Shown here in pieces: positions 7,166-12,361 of a DNA stretch of 12,361 nt. The notes beneath the pieces are model-generated. The model made no database searches, had not been told where the DNA came from, and saw only the letters and a program-made list of their open reading frames with translations. Within the stretch, counting starts at the first letter, position 1, and every line of letters begins with the position of its first letter. The stretch is from Microbacteriaceae bacterium. Lineage in GTDB: Bacteria; Actinomycetota; Actinomycetes; Actinomycetales; Microbacteriaceae. The position numbers were made by a program, and so were the translations under genes. The stretch spans positions 1-12,361 of the forward strand of contig CANGNR010000027.1 in NCBI GenBank assembly GCA_947455385.1, given 5' to 3'.

Positions 7166-7476
7166 ACACTTGGTGGGCGATCTTGCTCGGCAGCCTTGCC
7201 GTCTACTCGTGGAAGCTGCTCGGGTTTCTGATTCCAGAGCGCGCACTTTCGCACCCTCGGGTCTCGCGTATTGCATCCCTTATGACGGTGGCGCTGCTCG
7301 CCGCTCTGGTCGGAGTTCAGACCTTCGCGGGCAAATCTGGTATCGTGCTCGATGCTCGTGTGCCGGCCGTGGTTCTTGCGGCGCTTCTTGCCTGGCGCAA
7401 GGTTCCGTTCATTGTGATTGTGGTTCTCGCGGCGGGGTTGGCTGCCTTGCTTCGTTTTCTGGGATGGATGGCCTAG
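7162..7476 (+). CDS. azlD: Branched-chain amino acid exporter, small subunit (AzlD family)
   Basis: A 104-residue protein with about four membrane segments and the AzlD signature LDARVPAVVLAALLAWRKVP (63-82). It is the small partner of AzlC and together they form the exporter in the cytoplasmic membrane. Start ATG overlaps the azlC stop (ATGA), with AAAGG ten bases and GGTGAG two bases upstream. The length is typical. The stop TAG lies in a CTAG that also supplies the stop of the convergent def gene. Last gene of the kinase-regulator-azlC-azlD chain. Confidence 0.92.
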   Translation: MNTWWAILLGSLAVYSWKLLGFLIPERALSHPRVSRIASLMTVALLAALVGVQTFAGKSGIVLDARVPAVVLAALLAWRKVPFIVIVVLAAGLAALLRFLGWMA

Positions 7477-8039
7477 CCCTCCAGATCGTCCCTGCCCGGT
7501 AGCCAGCTGAAACCGGGCTTGCCCCAGCCAATCTCGGCGATTTGTTCTTTTGCCTCAGACTTGTATGGCTCGGCAAGGCGATCGACATAGAGCAATCCAT
7601 CCAGGTGATCGAACTCGTGTTGAAAGATTCGAGCGAACCAACCATCGGCCTCAAACCTGACTGGTTTTTGGTCGAGGTCCAGGCCCGTCAAAACCACGTT
7701 CTCGGCCCGCTTGAGCGGAAATCGCTCGCCCGGAAAGGACAGGCAACCCTCAACCTCGGTGTCTTCGTCTGGAGCCTCTTGCGAAATCGGCCCCAGCTGC
7801 AGGGTCGGGTTGATCACGACTCCTCTGCGAGGATTCCCTTCATCGTCGTCGTAGTCGTAAACGAAGACGCGAAGAGGTACTCCTACCTGTGGGGCTGCGA
7901 GTCCAACTCCCGGCGCGGCATCCATTGTTTCGAACATGTCGGCCACAAGTGAGCGCAGTTCTTGGTCGAACGCAGTCACTTCAGAAGCGCGCGAGTGCAA
8001 CACAGGGTCGCCTGTAATCACGATGGGTCTAATGGTCAT
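7473..8039 (-). CDS. def: Peptide deformylase
   Basis: A 188-residue iron/zinc hydrolase that removes the formyl group from the N-terminal methionine of nascent proteins at the ribosome. All three family motifs are intact: GVGLAAPQVG (44-53), EGCLS (97-101, metal ligand C99), and QHEFDH (140-145, ligands H141 and H145, catalytic E142). Length and sequence are normal. The ATG at 8039 has no Shine-Dalgarno sequence before it (CTAAATTGGCCTA precedes ATG on this strand), and a TAAATT -10-like hexamer sits six bases upstream, so the message may be leaderless. The gene is convergent with azlD and their stop codons share a CTAG. Confidence 0.97.
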   Translation of the reverse strand: MTIRPIVITGDPVLHSRASEVTAFDQELRSLVADMFETMDAAPGVGLAAPQVGVPLRVFVYDYDDDEGNPRRGVVINPTLQLGPISQEAPDEDTEVEGCLSFPGERFPLKRAENVVLTGLDLDQKPVRFEADGWFARIFQHEFDHLDGLLYVDRLAEPYKSEAKEQIAEIGWGKPGFSWLPGRDDLEG

Positions 8040-8128
8040 TAGGCCAATTTAGTCGCAGTTCACAGCGGGCGCTGGCGGCTAAAGGTAGGTTTGTAACATC
8101 GATAGTCTGCGCGCTAGTTTGGAGTCTC
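8040..8128. other. Divergent intergenic region between def and the DMT transporter gene
   Basis: These 89 bases must hold promoters for both divergent genes. Towards the right, TAACAT (8094-8099) or TAGTCT (8103-8108) fit TAnnnT -10 hexamers, without a good -35. GGAG at 8121-8124 is the likely ribosome-binding site of the transporter, four bases before its ATG. Towards the left the def -10 candidate is listed separately. No operator palindrome is obvious. Confidence 0.4.
8046..8051 (-). promoter_or_regulatory. Candidate -10 element for a leaderless def transcript
   Basis: On the minus strand TAAATT fits the actinobacterial TAnnnT -10 pattern and ends six bases before the def ATG. That spacing would put the transcription start at or next to the A of the start codon. 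No Shine-Dalgarno-like stretch exists between them. No clear -35 is seen. Confidence 0.45.
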
Positions 8129-9067
8129 ATGCGTCTTCTGGCCATTGCGCTGGCGCTTCTGGGCGCGTTTGCGATGGCGTTTGGCGCGCAGTACCAGAAC
8201 GATGCCGTCAAGCAAGACAGCAAGCAAAAGCGGGGGCTACGCAGCGGCCTGAGTTTCAAGCAGTTGCTGGTGCTCATCCGGAGGCCCAAGTGGCTCACCG
8301 GCGTCGGGGTGCTCATGGTTGGCGCTCTAGCCCAGTTTGCGTCGCTGGCATTGGCCCCGCTGATTGTTGTTCAACCAATCGGTGCTCTAGCCCTCGTGCT
8401 TTCGTCGATTCTGCACGCCCGCTCAAAGGGCGAGAAGCTAACCCGAGGAACCATCATCGCCATCAGCACCTGCGTTGTCGGGATCGCCGGCTTCGTGACT
8501 CAGGCTGCTGGAATCGCGGATGAGCGGCCGCTGACAGACAGCGACCTTCTGGCCGTGCTGTCGTTGCTCGGCGTAATCCTTATTGGACTCGCCTTTTGGT
8601 ATCTGCGCTTTGGTCGGCATCGCAGCAAGGCGTTCACCTACATTCTCTGCGCGGGCTTGCTTTATGGCTTTGTGGCCACTTTTGCCAAGGTCATTCTTCA
8701 GCGAGTGTTGGCCATGGACTGGATGCACCTTGACCGCGAGTGGCTTACGCTGCTCTGTGTTCTGGGCAGCCTCACCGCGGGTGGAATCGGCGCATGGTTT
8801 GTGCAGAACGCATACGCGTCTGGGCCGCCAGACCTCGTAATCGCAGGGCTCACCGTGATCGACCCAATAGTCGCCGTGACCATCGCCATCGTCGTTCTCG
8901 GCGAGGCCGGCCAGGCTACCCTGCTCGTTTATCTATCGTGGCTCGCGTCGGGAGGTGCCGCCGTCGTCGGTGTCTATCTTCTGTCGCTTGTGCATCCAGA
9001 TCTGGCGCTCAAGAAGCCGAATCTCAGTCGTGCGGACTTGCACGCACGCCTCCGCCGCCACCGCTAA
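8129..9067 (+). CDS. DMT/EamA-type membrane transporter
   Basis: A 312-residue protein with roughly nine membrane segments (e.g. 2-20, 56-76, 78-95, 107-127, 138-158, 168-190, 205-225, 235-257 and 263-287). It belongs to the drug/metabolite transporter superfamily in the broad sense, in the actinobacterial group that also resembles NIPA-like Mg2+ transporters. The conserved block is QNAYASGPPDLVIAGLTVID (226-245) followed by PIVAVTIAIVVLGE, matching the S-G-P-x-x-x-x-x-A-x-x-x-x-x-D-P end block of this family. A cytoplasmic loop at ~21-52 is rich in Lys/Arg and Gln, and the C-terminal tail (295-312) is basic. Substrate cannot be predicted. ATG is chosen with GGAG four bases upstream. It is 51 bases from the following glycosyltransferase on the same strand, so the two may share a transcript. 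Confidence 0.8.
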   Translation: MRLLAIALALLGAFAMAFGAQYQNDAVKQDSKQKRGLRSGLSFKQLLVLIRRPKWLTGVGVLMVGALAQFASLALAPLIVVQPIGALALVLSSILHARSKGEKLTRGTIIAISTCVVGIAGFVTQAAGIADERPLTDSDLLAVLSLLGVILIGLAFWYLRFGRHRSKAFTYILCAGLLYGFVATFAKVILQRVLAMDWMHLDREWLTLLCVLGSLTAGGIGAWFVQNAYASGPPDLVIAGLTVIDPIVAVTIAIVVLGEAGQATLLVYLSWLASGGAAVVGVYLLSLVHPDLALKKPNLSRADLHARLRRHR

Positions 9068-9080
9068 GCCCGCGATAAAA

Positions 9081-9109
9081 TTGGGTGTCCCGCATCCGAT
9101 GTGTCTATT
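9081..9109 (+). promoter_or_regulatory. Weak promoter candidate upstream of the glycosyltransferase
   Basis: TTGGGT (9081-9086) and TCTATT (9104-9109) are separated by 17 bases and could be -35 and -10 elements. Transcription would start near 9116, three bases before the GTG, so the transcript would be nearly leaderless and would exclude the AGGA at 9111-9114. The match is modest, and read-through from the transporter gene is equally possible. Confidence 0.3.
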
Positions 9110-9118
9110 TAGGAATCA

Positions 9119-10546
9119 GTGAACGAAAGCACCTCTGGCAACTCGACCAGACCTCTGACGGTTCTGGTCGTCGCCGACCTTTTTCCGCCTGACATCAATG
9201 GCGCAGCAAGGTTCGCCGAGCGCCTCTCTGGCGGTCTGGTTAGGCGTGGCAACCAGGTGCACATCGTCGCACCATCCACCGATGGCTTCGTGGGAGCTCG
9301 AAGCGAGAACCACGACGGTTCACCAATGACGGTGCACCGTCTCAAGTCTTCGCGAGTTCCAGGGCACGAGACCCTGCACTATGCCCACTTTTTGCGTCTT
9401 CGCACACAGGCCAGAAGTATCCTCACCGAGGTAAGGCCGGATGCCGTGCACATTCAGTCGCACTTCATTCTCGGCAGGCCGTTCGTGAAAGTCGCCAAAG
9501 AGCTGGGCATTCGCGTTCTCGCGACCAACCACTTCATGCCAGAGAACATGCTGCGCTACCTACCGGTGCCGGGTTTTCTGCAGCGCGCGGGCACCAGATG
9601 GCTTTGGAACGACGTTGGTCGTGTGCTCAGGCAGGCCGATCAGGTCACCACGCCCACACGCAGGGCCGCGATGTTGCTCTCTGAGAAAGCGAACGTTTCG
9701 AATGTCTTAGCCATCTCTTGTGGCATCGACGCGAGCAAATTCGCAAACAACACCCGCATCAGCAATGACCCGCCAAGAATCCTCTTTCTGGGCCGCCTCG
9801 ACTTCGAGAAGCATATCCACAACCTGTTGAAGGCGGTTGCCTTGATGCCGCGCGACCTGGGCGTGACGGTTGAAATCGTCGGTAACGGCGGCGAGCGCGA
9901 CCACCTAAAGGCTCTGGCGAGCCAACTCGGCATCGCATCCTCGGTGGCCTTCTCGGGGCACATCACAGAAGAGGAACTTCCTAAGGCATACGAGCGCGCC
10001 ACAGTCTTTGCAATGCCATCCATCGCAGAGCTTCAGAGCATCGCGACCATGGAGGCCATGGCTTCGGGTCGCCCAGTGGTCGCAGCCGATGCGATGGCCC
10101 TGCCGCACCTCGTGCACCACGGCGATAACGGTTACTTATTTGCCCCGGATGACGTGAACGCTTTCAAGGATCGTCTGCTCGATGTGCTAACTGCCGACCA
10201 GGCCGAGCTTGACCGCTTGTCTGATAACTCGTTGCACTTGATTCAGGCGCATGACATCCAGACCACCCTCGCGATCTTCGAAGACCTATATCGCGACGAA
10301 GAAAACCTAAGCCACGAGTCGAGCGACAACCTGTCTGATTACACTCAGGCAATCGGCATCCTTTCGCCAGCCTTCAAGGCACGAGTTCAGGCCCTGCGCG
10401 ACGGAACTCAAGAGCTGCGCGACTTCGTCGATGAGGTTCGTGACGACATTCGCGAGCGCGCGAGCGAGGTTCGGGGCGACATCAAAGAGGCCAACAAGAA
10501 GGTCAAGAAGGCCGTAAAGAAGGTCGCTGACCGTCTTCGCGACTAA
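9119..10546 (+). CDS. GT4-family glycosyltransferase with charged C-terminal helical extension
   Basis: A 475-residue GT-B fold retaining glycosyltransferase. The N-terminal acceptor domain starts LTVLVVADLFPPDINGAARF (13-32) with the glycine loop near G28. ATNHFMPENMLRYLP (135-149) resembles the acceptor-side motif seen in diacylglycerol glucosyltransferase-like GT4 enzymes. The donor domain has FLGRLDFEKHIHNLL (223-237; R226 and K231 at the expected sugar-nucleotide contacts) and the EX7E motif E304/E312 in SIAELQSIATMEAMASG. It probably transfers a hexose from a nucleotide sugar to a lipid or envelope acceptor at the inner membrane face; the acceptor is inferred weakly. After the catalytic part (~1-395) comes an Asp/Ser-rich linker, then a ~55-residue charged amphipathic helix (~420-475) ending in a Lys-rich stretch. 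Start is GTG with AGGA four bases upstream; no closer alternative exists. Confidence 0.87.
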   Translation: MNESTSGNSTRPLTVLVVADLFPPDINGAARFAERLSGGLVRRGNQVHIVAPSTDGFVGARSENHDGSPMTVHRLKSSRVPGHETLHYAHFLRLRTQARSILTEVRPDAVHIQSHFILGRPFVKVAKELGIRVLATNHFMPENMLRYLPVPGFLQRAGTRWLWNDVGRVLRQADQVTTPTRRAAMLLSEKANVSNVLAISCGIDASKFANNTRISNDPPRILFLGRLDFEKHIHNLLKAVALMPRDLGVTVEIVGNGGERDHLKALASQLGIASSVAFSGHITEEELPKAYERATVFAMPSIAELQSIATMEAMASGRPVVAADAMALPHLVHHGDNGYLFAPDDVNAFKDRLLDVLTADQAELDRLSDNSLHLIQAHDIQTTLAIFEDLYRDEENLSHESSDNLSDYTQAIGILSPAFKARVQALRDGTQELRDFVDEVRDDIRERASEVRGDIKEANKKVKKAVKKVADRLRD

Positions 10547-10552
10547 GTCCGT

Positions 10553-11050
10553 TTAGCCAACCTTAACGACCAGAGAACTCTTCAGGGCGCCGTAGTATCC
10601 GGTTAGGCTCGGGGTTGTCACGGTTATCGAGCACGTACCCTTTTTCTTAGCAACCAAGTAACCGTTGGAAACCGCGCAGAAGGATGAATAGGCCTGTGCA
10701 ACGCTAAAGGCATACGCAACAGTCTTGGTTCCCACCTTCACATTCAATGGCAACAGCTGCTTTGCCCCAACCTTCATGGCCGTTAGTGCCGGAGCTGGAA
10801 CAATCGCTGGTGCAGCGATGAGCGTTCTAGTCTGAGTCAGGCCAATGAAACCATCGCTGCTGGCAAGAGTGGCGCTGAGCTCGCAAGAACCGCTTCCCTT
10901 TGTGATTGTCAACGTCTGACCACTGAGTTTGCACGAGCCCGTTGCACTCAAGGTCGGCGATGTTCCGCTCAGGGAAGTTGAGGCGAGCATCACCTGGTCT
11001 GCGAACCGCACGCCAAAACCGTTTACGGGTATTGGTGCGGCGTTCGTCCA
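10553..11050 (-). repeat. Ig-like module E plus divergent terminal module
   Basis: Module E starts at AIWTNAAP and has the cysteine pair CKLSGQTLTITKGSGSC. It is followed by a Pro/Ala-rich joint (AAPAIVPAPAL) and a last, divergent module with C-X14-C, AVSNGYLVAKKKGTC between them, ending the protein. The terminal module has a Lys-Lys-Lys where the others have Gly/Thr, and no starting Trp. Confidence 0.7.
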
Positions 11051-12361
11051 GATTGCCGAACCCACGGTGAGCAGGCGGTAGGTGAGGGCCAGGCTGTCTG
11101 CGACGGGTAATTTAGGTGCCAGTGTTAGGGTCCAGGATCCGGATGCCGTTGCGTACTTGCCATCCGCTGAAGTCACGCCAGTTATCGTGCACGAGCCAGT
11201 GCGCGCAGTCGGAGTAATGACCCCGCCGGCTAATGTGCAGTTGCCGCTGGCGGTTAGCGCAACGGGTTTGCCAGATGAGCTCGTTGCCGCAACAATCGCG
11301 GTCTGGTCGATGCGCAGGGATGGCTGGTTCGTCGCCCAAACGTTTGCGCTGGCGCCGCCGATGGCAATAGTTGCCGAAAGCGCATCCCCAGCGAGAGTGA
11401 GCAGCACAGATCGCGACGTGATTGCCGAGGTGTAGTTGAGTCCGCCAACGGTCGATGCTGCAACAGAACAGGTTCCGGTTCCCGAAGTGGCCGTGAGTCT
11501 TCCGCCGCTTAACGTGCAGCTGCCGGTCGCTGTCAGATTCACGGATGCTCCGCTTATTGATGACGCGGTCAGACTAAGGGCCTTTCCGTACTCGAGGTTC
11601 TGAACCTGCCCGTCGACCCAAACAGACGCTTGACCACCCACTGGGGCCTTGTTGATCGTTATCGCGTCGGTCGCCTTAGTCAACGCAAAGTTTTTAGTCG
11701 TTGTGACGGCCGCGTATTTGCTAGTCGCCTGAGTGCCAATGGTCAGCGAGCAGTTGCCAACACCGGATGTCGCCGATACGGTGCCAGCGGCCAGCGAACA
11801 TGGGCCAGAGACCGCGATCGAGACGGTTGCCCCGCTCGCTGATGTTGCCGAAACTGTGGCTTGGCCGCCGAAGACCAGCGGAACATCGCCGTTCTGCCAG
11901 ACGCGCTGGCCGCCACCGTCGGCTACCGAGACCACGAGGGAGTCAGTAGCCAGAGACAGATTAAGGGTTCTTGTCTCGTTGATGGCATCCCATCCGTTTA
12001 CCGAGGTGGTCGAGAAGGTCACAACGCAGTTGCCCGTGCCGGTGTTTGGGGTTAAGACTCCCGCGGCATAGGTGCAGTTAGCAGAGGTAGAAACTTGAAC
12101 ACTCGACTTGCTTGTGGTGCTAGTCGAAATGGCAGCAACCTGGCCGTACTTCGCCATGGCTGGTTGTCCGGCTGCCCAAGTTGCCGAGGCTGCTCCAGCA
12201 GCGGCGGGGGGAGGTCCAACAGCGATCGAGACGCTGAGTGAGTCAGGCCGACTCGTCAGGTTGGCCGTTCTGCTGATTGATGCAGCGTTGTAGCTGGCGC
12301 TTCCGGCCGTGCTGAACGAGACAACACAGGCGCCGGTCGCGGCGTTCGCGGTTAGGACGCC
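10553..12361 (-). CDS. Large Ig-like repeat surface protein, C-terminal part (5' end outside window)
   Basis: The minus-strand frame stays open to the right edge, so the ATG at 12157 is internal and the visible part is 602 residues of a longer protein. It is Thr/Ser/Ala/Gly-rich and built from repeats of ~93 residues. Tryptophans that begin each module lie 93, 93, 94 and 96 residues apart, and each module carries a C-X15-C pair in the pattern G-x-C-x-L-x-x-G-x-x-T-x-x-x-G-x-G-x-C. Five complete modules, the tail of a sixth at the edge and a divergent terminal module (C-X14-C) are visible. The composition and cysteine pairs suggest beta-sandwich domains of a secreted protein with disulfides. 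The signal peptide would be upstream, out of view. It ends VVKVG with no LPXTG and no C-terminal membrane helix, so anchoring is not explained. Function (adhesion, surface coat) is a guess. It converges on the glycosyltransferase with six bases between stops. Confidence 0.85.
   Translation of the reverse strand, partial: GVLTANAATGACVVSFSTAGSASYNAASISRTANLTSRPDSLSVSIAVGPPPAAAGAASATWAAGQPAMAKYGQVAAISTSTTSKSSVQVSTSANCTYAAGVLTPNTGTGNCVVTFSTTSVNGWDAINETRTLNLSLATDSLVVSVADGGGQRVWQNGDVPLVFGGQATVSATSASGATVSIAVSGPCSLAAGTVSATSGVGNCSLTIGTQATSKYAAVTTTKNFALTKATDAITINKAPVGGQASVWVDGQVQNLEYGKALSLTASSISGASVNLTATGSCTLSGGRLTATSGTGTCSVAASTVGGLNYTSAITSRSVLLTLAGDALSATIAIGGASANVWATNQPSLRIDQTAIVAATSSSGKPVALTASGNCTLAGGVITPTARTGSCTITGVTSADGKYATASGSWTLTLAPKLPVADSLALTYRLLTVGSAIWTNAAPIPVNGFGVRFADQVMLASTSLSGTSPTLSATGSCKLSGQTLTITKGSGSCELSATLASSDGFIGLTQTRTLIAAPAIVPAPALTAMKVGAKQLLPLNVKVGTKTVAYAFSVAQAYSSFCAVSNGYLVAKKKGTCSITVTTPSLTGYYGALKSSLVVKVG
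11051..11338 (-). repeat. Ig-like module D
   Basis: This module starts at VWATNQPSL, with the cysteine pair in CTLAGGVITPTARTGSC, and runs to the Trp of module E (96 residues). Same order of motifs as its neighbours: Trp, hydrophobic strand, S-x-S-G, T-A-S-G-x-C, G-T/R-G-x-C. Confidence 0.75.
11339..11620 (-). repeat. Ig-like module C
   Basis: This module starts at VWVDGQVQNL, with the cysteine pair in CTLSGGRLTATSGTGTC (94 residues to the next Trp). SSISGASVNLTATGSC is nearly the consensus for the strand before the first cysteine. Confidence 0.75.
11621..11899 (-). repeat. Ig-like module B
   Basis: This module starts at VWQNGDVPL, with the cysteine pair in CSLAAGTVSATSGVGNC (93 residues to the next Trp). 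TSASGATVSIAVSGPC aligns with SSISGASVNLTATGSC of module C. Confidence 0.75.
11900..12178 (-). repeat. Ig-like module A
   Basis: This module starts at TWAAGQPAMAKYG, with the cysteine pair in CTYAAGVLTPNTGTGNC (93 residues to the next Trp). It is preceded by a Pro/Ala-rich stretch (GPPPAAAGAASA). Beyond it, 12179-12361 holds the end of another module beginning GVLTANAATGAC, cut by the window edge. Confidence 0.75.

Noticed and set aside
12155..12157. ATG as the start of the Ig-like repeat protein
   Set aside because: The same frame stays open from here to the window edge and continues the repeat pattern, including GVLTANAATGAC and the Trp of module A, so this Met is internal.
10553..12361. 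Repeat region as a tandem DNA repeat or recombination array
   Set aside because: The periodicity is clear in the protein but the nucleotide sequences of the modules differ widely, so it is old domain duplication and not recent DNA repetition.

Overview
This window looks like a compact, high-GC actinobacterial chromosome segment, most likely from Microbacteriaceae and perhaps a small-genome freshwater lineage such as Rhodoluna or Aquiluna. The reasons are the dusB-dgt-dnaG gene order, frequent ATGA/TTGA overlaps, several TTG/GTG starts, a probably leaderless gene, and almost no intergenic DNA. The genus-level placement is inference from gene content, not from any search. No mobile element, CRISPR array or rRNA is visible, and no gene-free stretch exceeds 100 bases.

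Layout. (1) Positions 1-4363, plus strand: the 3' end of dusB (tRNA dihydrouridine synthase), dgt (dNTP triphosphohydrolase), dnaG (primase) and a D-2-hydroxyacid dehydrogenase. They overlap or nearly touch and read as one operon for tRNA modification, nucleotide-pool control and replication priming, with an oxidoreductase at its end. (2) 4420-4495: tRNA-Asn(GTT) with an encoded CCA. (3) 4532-7476, plus strand: a membrane histidine-kinase-like protein, a response-regulator-like protein, and the two-subunit branched-chain amino acid exporter AzlC/AzlD, all four with overlapping reading frames. (4) 7473-8039, minus strand: peptide deformylase, convergent with azlD and sharing a CTAG that gives both stop codons. 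(5) 8129-10546, plus strand: a DMT/EamA-type membrane transporter and a GT4 glycosyltransferase with an unusual charged helical tail. (6) 10553 to the right edge, minus strand: the C-terminal 602 residues of a large, presumably secreted protein built from ~93-residue Ig-like modules, each with a C-X15-C cysteine pair. Its true start lies outside the window.

The most interesting part is region 3. The kinase-like protein keeps a complete-looking HATPase domain, but threonine-serine stands where HisKA_3 kinases have the phosphoacceptor His-Asp. Its partner has a receiver fold in which all five canonical phosphorylation residues are replaced (Asp-Asp to His-Ser, phosphoacceptor Asp to Glu, Thr to Asn, Lys to Leu), followed by a LuxR-like helix-turn-helix. 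Both halves have lost phosphotransfer chemistry while both frames stay intact and fused to azlCD. This suggests a phosphorylation-independent membrane-to-DNA signalling pair, possibly controlling amino acid export. That reading is an inference from alignment by eye.
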